Shown piece by piece: positions 26,686 through 38,917 of a stretch of DNA of 64,000 bases. The position numbers were made by a program, and so were the translations under genes. The stretch is from JBNNGK01 sp050268245 (GTDB lineage Bacteria; Pseudomonadota; Gammaproteobacteria; Enterobacterales; Enterobacteriaceae), in assembly GCF_050268245.1 (NCBI RefSeq), contig NZ_JBNNGK010000001.1:310001-374000 (forward strand), read 5' to 3'. Below the pieces are notes generated by a model. That model was not told where the DNA came from. It did not search any database and saw only the letters and a list, made by a program, of their open reading frames with translations. Within the stretch, counting starts at the first letter, position 1; each line of letters starts with the position of its first letter.

Positions 26686-27630
26686 TTAGTCGAAATACTC
26701 GACAACCAGCCGCTTCGGCGCAACGCGACCGTCGTCAGCAATCTGACCCACGCCAATAAATTTATGCTCATCGCCTTCGGTGATGCGCACCATGCCAGAA
26801 GCTGGCACACCCGCCGCTTGAACCGGTTGCCCTTGCTTGACATAACCTGCCACCACTGGCAACAAGTTAACTTCCGGGAAGTTTTCTACCGGGCTATCCA
26901 TCGGCATCAGCAATGGGTCGAGCAGTTCACTCGGCGCAATACCTTCGGCCTGCGCCTGCTCCAACAACGCATTCAACTGCTCCAGCGTCACCATACGTTC
27001 GATAGGATACGTTGCTACCTGCAAACGACGCAGGTAAATCACATGCGCGCCGCAGCCCAGCAATTCGCCAAGATCGTCGGTAATAGTACGGATATACGTC
27101 CCTTTGGAGCAGTGAACTTCCAGCTCCAGTTCATCACCTTCCCAACGAATAAACGTCAGTTCGTAAACGGTGATGCTGCGCGCTTCACGTGGCACTTCAA
27201 TGCCTTGCCGCGCGTATTCGTACAGTTTTTTACCCTGATACTTCAACGCGGAATACATCGATGGCACTTGCTGGATGTTGCCACGGAACGTTTCCAGCGC
27301 TGCATCGAGCTGCGCTTGAGTCACGTTGACCGGGCGTTCTTGCACTATCTGGCCATCCGCATCCGAGGTATCGGTACGCTGGCCAAGACGCGCGATCACG
27401 CGATAACGCTTATCGGAGTCGAGCAAGAATTGGGAGAACTTGGTCGCTTCGCCCAAGCAGATCGGCAGCATGCCGGTTGCCAACGGATCGAGCGCTCCGG
27501 TATGGCCTGCCCGATTAGCGTTATAACAGCGTTTTACTTTTTGCAGTGCGTCATTGGAGGACAAACCTTGAGGTTTATCCAACAACAGAACGCCGTGGAT
27601 GTCACGGCCGCGGCGACGAGGGCGACTCAT
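26686..27630 (-). CDS. truB: tRNA pseudouridine(55) synthase
   Basis: 314 residues, same as E. coli TruB. Makes pseudouridine 55 in the T-loop of tRNAs and acts as a tRNA chaperone. Catalytic Asp48 lies in HTGALDPLA; the C-terminal PUA domain follows ([18 protein letters not shown]). The start shares one base with the rbfA stop (TAATG). Confidence 0.97.
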   Translation of the reverse strand: MSRPRRRGRDIHGVLLLDKPQGLSSNDALQKVKRCYNANRAGHTGALDPLATGMLPICLGEATKFSQFLLDSDKRYRVIARLGQRTDTSDADGQIVQERPVNVTQAQLDAALETFRGNIQQVPSMYSALKYQGKKLYEYARQGIEVPREARSITVYELTFIRWEGDELELEVHCSKGTYIRTITDDLGELLGCGAHVIYLRRLQVATYPIERMVTLEQLNALLEQAQAEGIAPSELLDPLLMPMDSPVENFPEVNLLPVVAGYVKQGQPVQAAGVPASGMVRITEGDEHKFIGVGQIADDGRVAPKRLVVEYFD

Positions 27631-28040
27631 TAAGCCTCCTCGTCATCGCCTGAGGCAGTACGACGCTCAGCGTCATTCTTCACCACGTTGGTCACCAGGT
27701 TCGACATACGCATACCTTCCACCAACGAGTTGTCGTAAGCGAAGGTCAGTTCCGGTACCACGCGCAGTCGCATCGCCTTGCCCAGTAAAGTACGGATATA
27801 GCCGGATGCATCTTGCAGTGCTTTAATGCCTTTGGTCACCAATTCGGGATCGTGGTTTTCGGTCAGCACGTTGAGGAAAGTGACATAAACCTTTGCATAA
27901 GCCAGATCGCGCGACACTTCCACGCCAGACACGGTCGCCATGCCGACACGCGGATCTTTGACTTCACGCTGCAAAATGATCGCGATCTCTTTTTGCATTT
28001 CTTGCGCGACGCGTTGGCCGCGGCTGAATTCTTTTGCCAT
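27630..28040 (-). CDS. rbfA: Ribosome-binding factor A
   Basis: 136 residues, single KH-like domain. It matures the 5' end of 16S rRNA in the 30S subunit, notably in the cold. Family sequence is seen in [20 protein letters not shown] and [18 protein letters not shown]. The ATG at 28040 follows GGAGG; an upstream in-frame start at 28073 is rejected. It belongs to the rimP-nusA-infB-rbfA-truB operon. Confidence 0.97.
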   Translation of the reverse strand: MAKEFSRGQRVAQEMQKEIAIILQREVKDPRVGMATVSGVEVSRDLAYAKVYVTFLNVLTENHDPELVTKGIKALQDASGYIRTLLGKAMRLRVVPELTFAYDNSLVEGMRMSNLVTNVVKNDAERRTASGDDEEA

Positions 28041-28108
28041 TTGGAAATCCTCCAGACAAATAAGGGGGCACAAGGCCCCCTAAAACAAAATAACGTATTA
28101 TTCGAGGC

Positions 28109-30802
28109 TTAAGCGATAGTACGCTGGATCTCGATAATTTCGAACACTTCGATCATATCGCCGGTGCGAACATCGTTGTAGTTCTTAACGCCGATACCAC
28201 ATTCCATGCCGTTACGGACTTCGTTAACGTCATCTTTGAAGCGGCGCAGAGATTCCAGCTCACCTTCATAGATAACCACGTTGTCGCGCAGTACACGAAT
28301 TGGGTTGTGACGTTTGATGTTACCTTCGGTCACCATACAACCTGCGATAGCACCAAATTTCGGTGATTTGAACACGTCACGCACTTCAGCCAAACCGATA
28401 ATTTGCTGTTTGTATTCCGGTGCCAACATACCGCTCATCGCCTGCTTAACTTCATCAATCAGGCTATAAATGACGGAGTAATAACGCAGATCCAAGCTTT
28501 CCGCTTCGATAACGCGACGCGCAGACGCGTCAGCACGAACGTTAAAGCCGATGATGATCGCATTGGAGGCCGCAGCCAGCGTTGCATCAGTTTCGGTGAT
28601 ACCACCAACGCCGGAACCCACAATCTTCACTTTCACTTCGTCAGTCGAGAGTTTCAACAGTGAATCACAAATCGCTTCACAAGAACCCTGTACGTCAGAT
28701 TTCAGTACGATGTTCAGTTCAGAAACTTCACCATCGGTCATGTTAGCAAACATGTTTTCAAGTTTAGATTTCTGCTGGCGTGCCAGTTTAACCTCGCGGA
28801 ACTTGCCTTGACGGTACAGCGCCACTTCACGCGCTTTCTTCTCGTCACGCACTACGGTTGCCTCATCACCCGCAGCAGGAACACTGGACAGACCCAGGAT
28901 TTCTACCGGGATAGAAGGGCCCGCTGAAGTCACTTCGCGGCCTAACTCATCACGCATCGCACGTACACGGCCGTATTCAAAGCCGCACAGCACGATATCG
29001 CCTTTGTTAAGCGTACCTTCTTGTACCAGAACGGTTGCCACAGGACCACGACCTTTATCTAGGAAGGATTCGATGACCACACCGCTTGCCATACCGCTAC
29101 GTACCGCTTTCAGTTCGAGAACTTCAGCTTGCAGCAAAATAGCATCCAGCAATTCATCAATACCGGTACCCGCTTTCGCAGAAACGTGAACAAACTGCGC
29201 TTCGCCGCCCCACTCTTCCGGCATTACGCCGTACTGGGACAGTTCTTGTTTCACACGATCCGGATCGGCTTCTGGTTTATCGATTTTGTTAACCGCTACC
29301 ACCAATGGCACTTTAGCTGCTTTCGCGTGCTGGATAGCTTCGATGGTTTGCGGCATCACGCCATCATCCGCCGCCACAACCAGAACCACGATGTCAGTCG
29401 CCTGAGCACCACGAGCACGCATTGAGGTGAACGCGGCGTGGCCTGGGGTATCCAGGAAGGTGATCATGCCACTGTCAGTTTCAACGTGGTATGCACCAAT
29501 GTGCTGAGTAATGCCGCCCGCTTCACCCGATGCCACCTTGGTGGAACGAATGTAATCAAGCAGAGAGGTTTTACCGTGGTCAACGTGACCCATGATGGTC
29601 ACAACCGGTGCGCGTGGTTCAGCAGCCGCAGTACCACCGGTATCACGATCGCTCATCAGCGCTTCTTCCAGTTCGTTTTCACGACGCAGGATAACTTTGT
29701 GGCCCATCTCTTCAGCAACCAGCTGTGCGGTTTCCTGATCGATGACTTGGTTAATGGTCGCCATAGCGCCCAGCTTCATCATGGTTTTAATAACCTGAGA
29801 GCCTTTAACCGCCATCTTGTTGGCCAGTTCGGCAACGGTAATGGTTTCGCCGACGATAACGTCGCGGTTAACCGCTTGAGCGGGTTTGTTGAAGCCCTGC
29901 TGCAGCGTGCTAGGCTTACGTCGACCTTTACCACCACGGGTTACGGCACGCGCTTCTTCACGGTCAGCTTTGGATTCGGAAAGTTTGCTGCCTTTCTTCT
30001 GCTTGGTCGCTTTGCCACCGCGAGTACGGGCACGGCGATCGCCTTCAACTTTAGCGTCGTTCTCATCTTCAGCCGCGCGCGCATGTTGAGAGGTTGTTAC
30101 GTGGTAGTCGGCAGTTTCAACAGCCGCGCTTGCCGCGTCAGCTTCCGCCCACTTCTCACCATTTTCTTCCGCCATACGGCGTGCTTCTTCGGCGACGCGT
30201 TTGGCTTCTTCTTCAACCTTACGGCGCACTTCTTCTTCCGCTTTACGTTTAAGTTCTGCGGCTTCGGCTTCGCGGCGTGCTTTTTCTGCCTGAGCTGGCT
30301 TGGTCATTTCGTCGGTATGTTGATTCGTCACTTTATCTTTTTCCGCTGCATCACGCTTAGCAATTTCTGCGGCCTCACGTTTGGCTTGCTCTTCGGCTGC
30401 GCGCTTCGCTTCTGCTTCGCGTTTCGCTAACTCTTCCGCTTCGCGCCGTGCCTGCTCTTCCGCTTCACGCTGTGCCTGCTCTGCCGCTTCCGCCTGTTGG
30501 GCTTCTTGCGTATCGCGATTTACATAAGTGCGTTTCTTGCGGACCTCAATTTGCACCGATTTACTTTTACCGCCGGTGCTCGGAATATTTAACGTGCTAC
30601 GCGTTTTGCGCTGCAACGTCAGTTTACTTGGCGCGCTACCGTGTTCACGGTTCAGGTGCGCCAATAAAGTCTCTTTTTCTTGCTGGGTAACAGAGTCTGT
30701 CTCAGACTTGTTGATCCCTGCGTCAGCAAACTGCTGTACCAGGCGATCAACCGGAGTCTGGATCTCTGCTGCCAGTGATTTTACGGTTACATCTGTCGTC
30801 AT
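28109..30802 (-). CDS. infB: Translation initiation factor IF-2
   Basis: 897 residues (E. coli 890). N-terminal IF2_N domain, then a long charged Ala/Glu/Arg coiled-coil region of about residues 95-240 whose length varies between species, then the G domain ([17 protein letters not shown]), then beta-barrel domains and the C-terminal fMet-tRNA-binding domain. It brings initiator tRNA to the 30S subunit. E. coli makes shorter forms from internal starts; this was not resolved here. The fMet tRNA gene lies in the same operon. Confidence 0.98.
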   Translation of the reverse strand: MTTDVTVKSLAAEIQTPVDRLVQQFADAGINKSETDSVTQQEKETLLAHLNREHGSAPSKLTLQRKTRSTLNIPSTGGKSKSVQIEVRKKRTYVNRDTQEAQQAEAAEQAQREAEEQARREAEELAKREAEAKRAAEEQAKREAAEIAKRDAAEKDKVTNQHTDEMTKPAQAEKARREAEAAELKRKAEEEVRRKVEEEAKRVAEEARRMAEENGEKWAEADAASAAVETADYHVTTSQHARAAEDENDAKVEGDRRARTRGGKATKQKKGSKLSESKADREEARAVTRGGKGRRKPSTLQQGFNKPAQAVNRDVIVGETITVAELANKMAVKGSQVIKTMMKLGAMATINQVIDQETAQLVAEEMGHKVILRRENELEEALMSDRDTGGTAAAEPRAPVVTIMGHVDHGKTSLLDYIRSTKVASGEAGGITQHIGAYHVETDSGMITFLDTPGHAAFTSMRARGAQATDIVVLVVAADDGVMPQTIEAIQHAKAAKVPLVVAVNKIDKPEADPDRVKQELSQYGVMPEEWGGEAQFVHVSAKAGTGIDELLDAILLQAEVLELKAVRSGMASGVVIESFLDKGRGPVATVLVQEGTLNKGDIVLCGFEYGRVRAMRDELGREVTSAGPSIPVEILGLSSVPAAGDEATVVRDEKKAREVALYRQGKFREVKLARQQKSKLENMFANMTDGEVSELNIVLKSDVQGSCEAICDSLLKLSTDEVKVKIVGSGVGGITETDATLAAASNAIIIGFNVRADASARRVIEAESLDLRYYSVIYSLIDEVKQAMSGMLAPEYKQQIIGLAEVRDVFKSPKFGAIAGCMVTEGNIKRHNPIRVLRDNVVIYEGELESLRRFKDDVNEVRNGMECGIGVKNYNDVRTGDMIEVFEIIEIQRTIA

Positions 30803-30826
30803 GCTGTTCCTTCCTGCTACAGTTTA

Positions 30827-32335
30827 TTACGCGTTGTCGCCAAACCAACAGATATTTCGTGCGGCCATAATTAGCTCGCCGGCTTGCTGATCGCTAAGCC
30901 CTTCAATATCAGCCAGATCGTCAACACCCTGCTCGGCAAGATCTTCCAGCGTACAAACCCCACGCGCGGCCAGTTTAAAGGCCATGCTGCGCTCAAGACC
31001 CGGCAGGTTGAGCAAATCGTCAGCAGGTTTTTGGTCACCCAGGCTTTCTTCTTGAGCCAGGGCCAGCGTGGTCAATGCAGCTTTGGCGCGATCGCGCAAC
31101 GCTTCAACCGTATCTTCATCCAGACCGTCGATTTCCAGCAGCTCGTTGATTGGCACGTAAGCCAGTTCTTCCAGCGTAGAGAAGCCTTCCTCGACCAGTA
31201 CAGTGGCGAAATCTTCGTCGATATCAAGATACTTGGTGAAGGTATCAATGGCGGCATGAGCTTCAGCCTGGTGCTTGGCCTGCAGATCGTCCGCCGTCAT
31301 CACGTTCAGTTCCCAACGGTCATCATCACGATGCTGTTTCAATAATTGGGAAGCCAAACGCACGTTTTGGCCATTACGGCCGATCGCCTGTGCCAGATTG
31401 CTGGCTTCAACGGCGATATCCATGGTGCAATTATCTTCATCAACCACGATTGAGGCGACGTCTGCCGGCGCCATAGCGTTGATGACGAACTGCGCTGGGT
31501 TATCATCCCACAGGATGATATCGATACGTTCACCGCCGAGTTCACTCGAAACGGCCTGAACGCGCGCACCGCGCATACCGACACAAGCGCCAACGGGATC
31601 GATGCGCTTATCGTTGGTTTTCACTGCAATTTTCGCACGGGAGCCAGGATCGCGGGCTGCCGCTTTAATTTCAATCACTTCTTCGCCGATTTCCGGCACT
31701 TCGATGCGGAATAATTCTTTCAGCATCTCTGAACTGGAGCGGCTGACGAACAGCTGCGCGCCACGCGCTTCAGGACGCACCGCATACAGCACGCCGCGGA
31801 TGCGGTCGCCTGGGCGGAAGTTTTCACGCGGAAGCATATCTTCACGGCCAATAACCGCTTCCGCATTGCCACCTAAATCCAGCGCAATGCTGTCGCGGTT
31901 AACTTTTTTCACCACGCCAGTGACGATTTCACCTTCGTGCTGACGGAAAGCGTCAACCACCATGGCACGCTCAGCTTCTCGTACTTTTTGCACGATAACC
32001 TGTTTAGCGGTCTGGGTTGTGATGCGGTCAAAGGTCACCGATTCGATTTGATCTTCAATGTATCCGCCCAACTCAATGCTTGGGTCGTCATACTGAGCAG
32101 CTTCCAGCGTGATTTCACGCGTAGGTTGAGTCACTTCATCAACGGCGACCCAACGGCGGAAAGTATCAAAATCGCCGGTTTTGCGATCGATGCTGACACG
32201 CACGTCAATTTCCTGCTCGTATTTTTTCTTGGTGGCGGTGGCTAATGCGGTTTCCAACGCTTCGAAAATCTTCTCACGCGGAAGGGATTTTTCATTGGAA
32301 ACTGCTTCAACAACAGCCAGAATCTCTTTATTCAT
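30827..32335 (-). CDS. nusA: Transcription termination/antitermination factor NusA
   Basis: 502 residues: NusA N-terminal domain (1-125), S1 (about 135-200), KH1 and KH2 (230-330), and two acidic repeats ending [17 protein letters not shown]. It binds RNA polymerase for pausing, termination and antitermination. Compared with the E. coli sequence as I recall it (495 residues), about seven extra residues (KQHRDDD) lie at 333-339 between KH2 and the first acidic repeat. The ATG at 32335 gives the family start [12 protein letters not shown]; an upstream start at 32353 is rejected. Confidence 0.97.
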   Translation of the reverse strand: MNKEILAVVEAVSNEKSLPREKIFEALETALATATKKKYEQEIDVRVSIDRKTGDFDTFRRWVAVDEVTQPTREITLEAAQYDDPSIELGGYIEDQIESVTFDRITTQTAKQVIVQKVREAERAMVVDAFRQHEGEIVTGVVKKVNRDSIALDLGGNAEAVIGREDMLPRENFRPGDRIRGVLYAVRPEARGAQLFVSRSSSEMLKELFRIEVPEIGEEVIEIKAAARDPGSRAKIAVKTNDKRIDPVGACVGMRGARVQAVSSELGGERIDIILWDDNPAQFVINAMAPADVASIVVDEDNCTMDIAVEASNLAQAIGRNGQNVRLASQLLKQHRDDDRWELNVMTADDLQAKHQAEAHAAIDTFTKYLDIDEDFATVLVEEGFSTLEELAYVPINELLEIDGLDEDTVEALRDRAKAALTTLALAQEESLGDQKPADDLLNLPGLERSMAFKLAARGVCTLEDLAEQGVDDLADIEGLSDQQAGELIMAARNICWFGDNA

Positions 32336-32356
32336 CCGAGTTGCCTCATCCAAACT

Positions 32357-32809
32357 TTAAAAGTGGGGTACCAGGTTCGCTTTCTGAATATTACTCAGCG
32401 CGAACACTTCATCTTTCCCATCCACAGTAACCGTGATCATTTCGCCTTCAACAGACTTGATGATGCCCTGCCATTTACGACGATTCTGTACCGCCATTCG
32501 CAGGACCAGGCTAACTTCTTCACCGAGGAAACGAGTATAGTGCTCAGCGGTGAACATTGGGCGCTCAAGGCCAGGAGAGGAGACTTCCAAGTTGTAAGCG
32601 ACTGTGATCGGATCTTCGACATCCAATACGGCGCTGACCTGGTGGCTGACATCAGCACAATCATCAACATTAATGCCGTTTTCACTATCAATATAGATGC
32701 GGAGCGTGGATTGGCGTGCACGAATAAATTCTATGCCTACAAGCTCAAAGCCCAACGCCTCTACCGGTGCCGAAAGCATCTCTGTTAATTTTTGCTCTAA
32801 TGTGGACAA
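32357..32809 (-). CDS. rimP: Ribosome maturation factor RimP
   Basis: 150 residues, the E. coli length, when started at TTG 32809 ([11 protein letters not shown]). It assists 30S assembly. Core family sequence: [19 protein letters not shown] and [11 protein letters not shown]. The TTG is preceded by a GGGGGTGGG purine run. Starting at the upstream TTG 32821 would add four residues. It is the first protein gene of the nusA-infB operon, behind the fMet tRNA. Confidence 0.95.
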   Translation of the reverse strand: MSTLEQKLTEMLSAPVEALGFELVGIEFIRARQSTLRIYIDSENGINVDDCADVSHQVSAVLDVEDPITVAYNLEVSSPGLERPMFTAEHYTRFLGEEVSLVLRMAVQNRRKWQGIIKSVEGEMITVTVDGKDEVFALSNIQKANLVPHF

Positions 32810-32826
32810 GCCCACCCCCAAGACAT

Positions 32827-32847
32827 AAAAAAAGGGCTTAATAGCCC
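32827..32847 (-). terminator. Terminator-like hairpin just upstream of rimP
   Basis: On the minus strand GGGCT ATTA AGCCC is followed by seven T. It lies between the fMet tRNA and rimP and could attenuate readthrough into the operon. Confidence 0.7.
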
Positions 32848-32869
32848 AGTGATTCTGTTGCCAAATAAC

Positions 32870-32892
32870 AAAAAACCCCGAAAAATCGGGGC
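32870..32892 (-). terminator. Terminator after the fMet tRNA
   Basis: On the minus strand CCCCGA TTTT TCGGGG is followed by TTTTTTG. First of two terminators between metY and rimP. Confidence 0.85.
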
Positions 32893-33025
32893 TTTATGCA
32901 ACTGGACCCTGTTTGCCGCAAAGCGGCTTCGGTACAACTTTCTGACAAGTGTCATTTTCAAATGTTGTTCGAAAAAAGTGGATTCAATCGAAAAGTGTAT
33001 TTGAAAATAAACACTTAAAGGAAAG

Positions 33026-33102
<77 letters not shown>

Positions 33103-33118
33103 TCCGAAAACGTGGCAA

Positions 33119-33147
33119 ATATTACGCCGATAATCGCAAAATTGCAA
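33119..33147 (-). promoter_or_regulatory. Sigma-70 promoter of the fMet tRNA / nusA-infB operon
   Basis: On the minus strand TTGCAA (33142-33147), a 17-bp spacer and TAATAT (33119-33124) lie about 17 bp before the tRNA 5' end. This is a near-consensus arrangement. Confidence 0.7.
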
Positions 33148-33162
33148 GTTATCTCTGGGATT

Positions 33163-33249
33163 TGGTACCGAGGATGGGACTCGAACCCACAAGCCCGTTA
33201 GGGCACTACCACCTCAAGGTAGCGTGTCTACCAATTCCACCACCTCGGT
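33163..33249 (-). tRNA. leuU: tRNA-Leu (anticodon GAG)
   Basis: 87 nt with encoded CCA and a long variable arm, as class II tRNAs have. The anticodon stem-loop CTACCTTGAGGTGGTAG shows GAG. The acceptor 5' strand is ACCGAGG, pairing fully with CCTCGGT. Placement downstream of secG matches leuU of E. coli. Confidence 0.96.
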
Positions 33250-33316
33250 ACTGATTCTTTACTGCACGGCCGTTAGTATTTATTACTGCTAACCACCGTT
33301 CATAACTCTGCGCTGC

Positions 33317-33652
33317 TTACTGCGGGATATCGCTGCTCGGCTTAGCTGGTGCTGCCGGCGCGGTAGTCTGCTCAGTTTTTACTGGCTGACCCAAGTTTTC
33401 CCACTCGCTGCCTTTCTTGCTTTGGTTGCTGCTCAGGTTGCCCAAGATCAGACTGATGACGAAGAACAACGTCGCCAAACCAGCCGTCATGCGGGTCATG
33501 AAGTTACCGGAACCGCTCGAACCGAACAATGTGCCAGAAGCACCTGCACCGAATGAGGCTCCCATATCAGCACCTTTACCTTGCTGCAGCATAATCAGAG
33601 CAACAAGCCCGATCGAAACCAGCAGGAAAATTACCAAAAGAGCTTCGTACAT
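33317..33652 (-). CDS. secG: SecG, protein translocase subunit
   Basis: 111 residues with two membrane helices (about 3-22 and 52-71) joined by a loop with GKGADMGASFGAGASGTLFG, typical of SecG. Auxiliary subunit of SecYEG in the inner membrane. The C-terminal tail is rich in Ala, Pro and Thr. It follows glmM and precedes leuU as in E. coli. Confidence 0.96.
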   Translation of the reverse strand: MYEALLVIFLLVSIGLVALIMLQQGKGADMGASFGAGASGTLFGSSGSGNFMTRMTAGLATLFFVISLILGNLSSNQSKKGSEWENLGQPVKTEQTTAPAAPAKPSSDIPQ

Positions 33653-33887
33653 AGTCGTACCCGTATCCTTGCGGCTTCACCGCGTGCCAATGCTTCTTAC
33701 CCCAAATGCTTCTTTACGAAGTAGCAGGAGTTTTTATAAACAGCCTACTGAAGCGGGTGTGAATACTAACCAAACCCGCTAAACCGCGCAAGGGCAATTT
33801 GCAGCCGCAGGCGCGATTGCGGAAAAAAACAGCAAAGCGTGGCGCCCGACAGCAAAAAAAAACGCTGCTGGGCGTTAACCGCCTGTT

Positions 33888-35225
33888 TTATCCGGCTGAT
33901 TTCACTGCATCAGCAATGCGGTTAGCAAGCTCAGTAACCTGCTGCTCATCTTCACCTTCGACCATCACGCGAATCAGTGGCTCCGTACCCGATTTACGCA
34001 ACAGCACCCGCCCACGCCCAGCAAGTTCGGCTTCGACGGTTTCGGTCACTTTACGCACTTCTTCTGTTTCCAACGGGTTATGTTCACCCACAAAACGAAC
34101 GTTAACCAAGATTTGCGGCAACAGCTTCATGCCACTGCACAGATCATGCAGGCTCATGTCGTTTCGAACTATCGCCGTTAGCACTTGCAGACCCGCAACG
34201 ATGCCATCACCGGTCGTGGTTTTATCCAGCAAAATTACGTGGCCTGAGTTTTCAGCACCGATACGCCAGCCCATTTCCTGCAGTTTTTCCAGCACGTAGC
34301 GGTCGCCCACTTTGGCTCGGGCAAACGGGATACCGAGCTGCTTCAATGCCAGCTCCAGCCCCATATTACTCATCAGCGTACCGACTGCGCCACCGCGCAA
34401 TTGCCCCTGACGTAATCCCTCACGAGCAATGATATACAGAATTTGGTCGCCATCGACTTTGTTACCCAAATGGTCAACCATCATCACGCGGTCGCCGTCA
34501 CCGTCAAATGCCAAGCCGACATGTGCTTTTTCTGCCAGTACGCGGGCCTGCAACTGACGCACATCCGTTGCGCCACACTCTTCATTGATGTTCATCCCAT
34601 CAGGTTCACAACCGATAGCAATCACGGTAGCGCCCAATTCGCGCAGCACGCTGGGTGCAATGTGATAGGTTGCGCCGTTAGCGCAGTCCACCACGATTTT
34701 GAGGCCTTTCAGGCTCAATTCACTTGGGAATGTCCCTTTACAAAATTCAATGTATCGGCCTGCCGCATCGATAATGCGGCTAGCTTTGCCCAACTCCGCG
34801 GATTCCACGCAGGTAAGCGGTTTTTCCATTTCGGCTTCGATCGCTTCTTCCACATGATCCGGCAATTTAGCCCCATCGATAGAGAAGAATTTAATGCCGT
34901 TATCGTAATATGGGTTATGTGACGCGGAGATCACAATGCCCGCTTCAGCACGAAAAGTACGCGTCAAATAAGCCACTGCCGGCGTCGGCATCGGGCCGGT
35001 AAAGGAAGCAGAAAGACCTGCTGCCGCAAGGCCGGCCTCCAATGCCGATTCCAACATATAACCGGAAATACGCGTGTCTTTACCGATAATAATTTTGCGC
35101 GAACCATGACGTGCTAACACTTTCCCCGCAGCCCAGCCGAGCTTTAGGACGAAATCCGGCGTAATCGGGCTATCACCGACCTTGCCACGGATGCCATCGG
35201 TACCAAAATATTTACGCTCGCTCAT
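33888..35225 (-). CDS. glmM: Phosphoglucosamine mutase
   Basis: 445 residues, the E. coli length. Converts glucosamine-6-phosphate to glucosamine-1-phosphate for UDP-GlcNAc. The phosphoserine loop ISASHNPY has Ser102, the metal-binding loop is DGDGDRV, and the phosphate-binding loop is [12 protein letters not shown]. The ATG at 35225 ([14 protein letters not shown]) is chosen; upstream in-frame codons overlap folP. The gap to folP is only 4 bp. Confidence 0.97.
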   Translation of the reverse strand: MSERKYFGTDGIRGKVGDSPITPDFVLKLGWAAGKVLARHGSRKIIIGKDTRISGYMLESALEAGLAAAGLSASFTGPMPTPAVAYLTRTFRAEAGIVISASHNPYYDNGIKFFSIDGAKLPDHVEEAIEAEMEKPLTCVESAELGKASRIIDAAGRYIEFCKGTFPSELSLKGLKIVVDCANGATYHIAPSVLRELGATVIAIGCEPDGMNINEECGATDVRQLQARVLAEKAHVGLAFDGDGDRVMMVDHLGNKVDGDQILYIIAREGLRQGQLRGGAVGTLMSNMGLELALKQLGIPFARAKVGDRYVLEKLQEMGWRIGAENSGHVILLDKTTTGDGIVAGLQVLTAIVRNDMSLHDLCSGMKLLPQILVNVRFVGEHNPLETEEVRKVTETVEAELAGRGRVLLRKSGTEPLIRVMVEGEDEQQVTELANRIADAVKSAG

Positions 35226-35229
35226 GTTT

Positions 35230-36066
35230 CTACTGTCCTTTAGCTGAAAGTGTTGCCTCGACGACGCGCATCGCCTCGACAGTTTCTTTAACGTCATGCA
35301 CTCTGATCACCTGCGCGCCTTGCATTGCTGCAATCACCGCGCAGGCTACGCTACCGATAACCCGCTGTTCAGGCGGAACATTCAGCAGTTGTCCAATCAT
35401 CGATTTACGCGACATACCCACCAATAACGGCAGGCCGAAGTGATGAAATTCAGACAATCGTGCCAGAAGCTGATAATTATGCGCTAGATTCTTACCGAAA
35501 CCGAAGCCCGGGTCGAGTAACAATTTATCTTTTGCGATGCCCGCCGCAGTACAGCGTTCAATATGATGCTGAAAAAACGCCTGCACATCACTCATCAGAT
35601 CGTCATAGTGTGGTGCTTGTTGCATGGTACGAGGCTCACCCTGCATGTGCATCAGGCAAACCGGTAATGCACTTTCCACCGCTGCCGCCAGCGCGCCGGG
35701 TTCTTGCAATGATCGAACGTCGTTGATCAGGTGTGCACCCGCTTTCGCAGATTCGCGTATGACACCGGGTTTAGACGTGTCCACTGAGATAAACACTTCA
35801 AAGCGCCGGGCGATCGCCTCAACCACCGGAACAACGCGCGCCATCTCTTCTTCTTCACTGACTTCTGCCGCGCCCGGACGCGTGGACTCGCCGCCCACAT
35901 CGATCATCGTTGCGCCAGCAGAGATCAAGGCATGCGCATGTAACAGAGCGTCATTCAATGAATTGTGTTTGCCCCCGTCAGAAAAGGAATCAGGGGTGAC
36001 GTTAAGAATGCCCATTACCCGAGGATGGGAGAGATCGAAAGCCATGTTGCGCACGCTTAATTGCAT
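35230..36066 (-). CDS. folP: Dihydropteroate synthase
   Basis: 278 residues (E. coli 282). Joins p-aminobenzoate to the pterin pyrophosphate in folate synthesis; the target of sulfonamides. Signatures are [14 protein letters not shown] (loop 1), GGESTRPGA (loop 2) and [12 protein letters not shown]. It forms an operon with glmM and secG and is separated from ftsH by a terminator. Confidence 0.97.
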   Translation of the reverse strand: MQLSVRNMAFDLSHPRVMGILNVTPDSFSDGGKHNSLNDALLHAHALISAGATMIDVGGESTRPGAAEVSEEEEMARVVPVVEAIARRFEVFISVDTSKPGVIRESAKAGAHLINDVRSLQEPGALAAAVESALPVCLMHMQGEPRTMQQAPHYDDLMSDVQAFFQHHIERCTAAGIAKDKLLLDPGFGFGKNLAHNYQLLARLSEFHHFGLPLLVGMSRKSMIGQLLNVPPEQRVIGSVACAVIAAMQGAQVIRVHDVKETVEAMRVVEATLSAKGQ

Positions 36067-36107
36067 GAATAATTTACCTTACTGTTTCTCAATTCATTGC
36101 CTGAGGA

Positions 36108-36134
36108 CAATAAAAAACCCCGGCATGCCGGGGT
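36108..36134 (-). terminator. Terminator between ftsH and folP
   Basis: On the minus strand CCCCGGCATGCCGGGG, a self-complementary stem, is followed by TTTTTTA. Confidence 0.88.
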
Positions 36135-36157
36135 TCGATGTTATTACACAGTCGATA

Positions 36158-38098
36158 TTATTTGTCGAGCTGTTCAGACATGGTATTGCCAGGGTTTGGC
36201 GTACGGGGCTCATCAACCGGCCTTGGGGCTTTAGGTGTGCCACCGTTGTCGGAGTTATTGCCTTTGTTCGCATCATCCCAACCTGCTGGCGGACGCACAT
36301 CCTTACGGTTCATCAGATCATCAATCTGCGGCGCGTCGATGGTTTCGTACTTCATCAGGGCATCTTTCATCGAGTGCAAGATGTCCATGTTTTCCATCAA
36401 CAGGGCACGCGCGCGGGTGTAATTACGCTCGATCAGGGATTTCACCTCCTGGTCGATGATGCGCGCCGTTTCGTCAGACATGTGTTTCGCTTTGGCAACA
36501 GAACGCCCCAGGAACACTTCGCCCTCTTCTTCTGCGTACAACAGCGGCCCCAACTTCTCAGAGAAGCCCCATTGGGTCACCATGTTACGCGCGATTGAGG
36601 TCGCAACTTTAATGTCATTCGATGCACCTGTAGAGACTTTTTCCGGCCCGTAAATAATTTCTTCCGCCAAACGACCACCGTACAGGGTCGAAATTTGGCT
36701 TTCCAGCTTCTGACGGCTGGCGCTGATCGCATCCCCTTCGGGTAGGAAGAAGGTCACACCCAACGCGCGGCCACGAGGAATAATCGTAACTTTGTGCACC
36801 GGATCGTGTTCAGGAACCAGACGGCCGATAATGGCATGGCCTGCTTCATGATATGCAGTCGACTCTTTCTGCGCTTCTGTCATCACCATGGAGCGACGTT
36901 CCGCACCCATCATGATTTTATCTTTGGCTTTTTCGAACTCAACCATCGATACGACACGCTTGTTACCGCGAGCGGCAAACAACGCGGCTTCGTTGACCAG
37001 GTTAGCCAAATCTGCACCGGAGAAACCAGGCGTACCACGCGCAATGACTGACGCGTCGATATCGGCGGCTAACGGTACGCGGCGCATATGCACTTTCAAA
37101 ATCTGTTCACGACCACGCACGTCCGGCAGGCCAACCACCACTTGGCGGTCAAAACGACCAGGGCGCAACAGGGCAGGGTCAAGTACGTCTGGACGGTTGG
37201 TTGCCGCGATGACAATAATGCCTTCGTTGCCTTCGAAACCATCCATCTCAACCAACATCTGGTTCAGCGTTTGCTCACGTTCATCGTGGCCACCACCTAA
37301 TCCAGCGCCACGTTGGCGACCGACTGCGTCAATTTCATCGATGAAGATGATACATGGCGCTGCTTTCTTCGCCTGTTCGAACATGTCACGTACGCGGGAT
37401 GCCCCCACGCCGACAAACATTTCAACGAAGTCAGAACCGGAAATGGTGAAGAACGGTACTTTAGCCTCACCGGCAATCGCCTTTGCCAGCAATGTCTTAC
37501 CGGTACCCGGTGGGCCGACCATCAGCACGCCTTTCGGGATCTTACCGCCAAGCTTTTGGAAACGGCTCGGTTCGCGCAGGTAATCGACCAGTTCGCTCAC
37601 TTCTTCTTTTGCTTCATCACACCCTGCAACGTCAGCAAACGTGGTTTTAATCTGGTCTTCCGTCAGCATGCGTGCCTTGCTCTTGCCGAAGGACATCGCG
37701 CCCTTACCGCCGCCGCCCTGCATTTGCCGCATGAAGAATATCCAGACCCCAATCAGCAACAGCATTGGGAACCATGAAATGAAGATAGAAGCCAGCAAAC
37801 TCGGCTCTTCCGGCGGTTCACCGACAACTTTCACATTCTTCGTCAGTAACGTATCCAACAGTTTAGGATCGTTGACGGGGATATAAGTCGTGTATCGGTT
37901 ACTATCTTTCTTGGTAACGTTGATCTCACGTCCGTTAATTCGTGCTTCACGAATCTGATCTTGGGTCAGTTCGGACATGAAGGTAGAGTAATCCACCCTA
38001 CGGCCATTCGACTCGCTGGGCCCAAAGCTCTGGAATACCGACATCAGCACTACCGCGATGACTAGCCAGAGAATTAGGTTTTTCGCCATGTCACTCAA
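36158..38098 (-). CDS. ftsH: FtsH, membrane AAA+ zinc protease
   Basis: 646 residues: two membrane helices (about 7-26 and 101-122) around a periplasmic domain, then the AAA module (GPPGTGKT Walker A, SRH region RPGRFDRQ) and the zinc protease with HEAGH. It degrades LpxC, sigma-32 and unassembled membrane proteins. The TTG at 38098 has GAGG at 8 bp; an ATG at 38089 (MAKNLIL) would give 643 residues but its ribosome site is distant, so both are possible. It follows rlmE as in E. coli. Confidence 0.97.
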   Translation of the reverse strand: MSDMAKNLILWLVIAVVLMSVFQSFGPSESNGRRVDYSTFMSELTQDQIREARINGREINVTKKDSNRYTTYIPVNDPKLLDTLLTKNVKVVGEPPEEPSLLASIFISWFPMLLLIGVWIFFMRQMQGGGGKGAMSFGKSKARMLTEDQIKTTFADVAGCDEAKEEVSELVDYLREPSRFQKLGGKIPKGVLMVGPPGTGKTLLAKAIAGEAKVPFFTISGSDFVEMFVGVGASRVRDMFEQAKKAAPCIIFIDEIDAVGRQRGAGLGGGHDEREQTLNQMLVEMDGFEGNEGIIVIAATNRPDVLDPALLRPGRFDRQVVVGLPDVRGREQILKVHMRRVPLAADIDASVIARGTPGFSGADLANLVNEAALFAARGNKRVVSMVEFEKAKDKIMMGAERRSMVMTEAQKESTAYHEAGHAIIGRLVPEHDPVHKVTIIPRGRALGVTFFLPEGDAISASRQKLESQISTLYGGRLAEEIIYGPEKVSTGASNDIKVATSIARNMVTQWGFSEKLGPLLYAEEEGEVFLGRSVAKAKHMSDETARIIDQEVKSLIERNYTRARALLMENMDILHSMKDALMKYETIDAPQIDDLMNRKDVRPPAGWDDANKGNNSDNGGTPKAPRPVDEPRTPNPGNTMSEQLDK

Positions 38099-38145
38099 GG
38101 GATTAACCTCATATTACAACTGTGTTAACAAACAGCGTTAGGGTA

Positions 38146-38775
38146 CTACAGTTTGCGCCCTGTCGCTACAATGTACACTTCACGCGAACGTGCGCGAGAA
38201 GCGTCTGGCTTACGAATCTTAACCTTCGTAAACAGGGAGCGAATTTCCCGTAGGTACTCGTCAAAACCATCTCCCTGGAACACCTTCACCAGGAAACTTC
38301 CGCCTGGTGCGAGGACATCACGACACATTTCCAGTGCTAATTCCACTAGATACATCGATCTTGGAATATCGACCGCCGGGTTGCCACTCATATTCGGGGC
38401 CATATCAGACATGACCACCTGAACCTTCTTCTCACCAACACGATCCATCAATGCTTTAAGCACCAGTTCATCACGAAAATCACCCTGAAGGAAATCGACG
38501 CCGACGATAGGATCCATAGGTAAAATATCACAGGCGATGATTCGCCCATTGCCACCGATTTGCGTGACGACATACTGCGACCAACCGCCTGGTGCCGCCC
38601 CCAAATCAACAACCGTCATACCCGGTTTAAACAGCTTGTCGCTTTGCTGTATTTCATCAAGTTTAAACCAGGCGCGGGAACGTAGCCCTTTTTTCTGCGC
38701 CTGTAGGACATATTTATCGCTAAAGTGTTCTTGAAGCCAGCGACTGGAACTCGCCGAACGCTTTTTACCTGTCAT
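38146..38775 (-). CDS. rlmE: 23S rRNA 2'-O-ribose methyltransferase (U2552)
   Basis: 209 residues, the E. coli RrmJ/FtsJ length. SAM-binding motif [15 protein letters not shown], catalytic-region SDMAPNMSG and [11 protein letters not shown]. It methylates U2552 in the A-loop of 23S rRNA and helps late 50S assembly. Operon with ftsH; heat-shock control is known in E. coli, but no sigma-32 promoter was recognised here. Confidence 0.97.
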   Translation of the reverse strand: MTGKKRSASSSRWLQEHFSDKYVLQAQKKGLRSRAWFKLDEIQQSDKLFKPGMTVVDLGAAPGGWSQYVVTQIGGNGRIIACDILPMDPIVGVDFLQGDFRDELVLKALMDRVGEKKVQVVMSDMAPNMSGNPAVDIPRSMYLVELALEMCRDVLAPGGSFLVKVFQGDGFDEYLREIRSLFTKVKIRKPDASRARSREVYIVATGRKL

Positions 38776-38917
38776 CGTGTTTCCAACTATCCTAAAAAGA
38801 GTCTTATGTCAGGCTCGCTGCTCACGTAGACTCCCATCGGTGAAGACCGATTTGGTGATACACATGAGATGGCGGTAGAATGTACCGTTTTCAATCCCAA
38901 CTTAAGCAAAAAAGACA

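Noticed and set aside
29438..30430. 330-codon plus-strand frame across infB
   Set aside because: Phe- and Arg-rich antisense shadow of the repetitive Glu/Ala/Arg coiled-coil region of IF-2.
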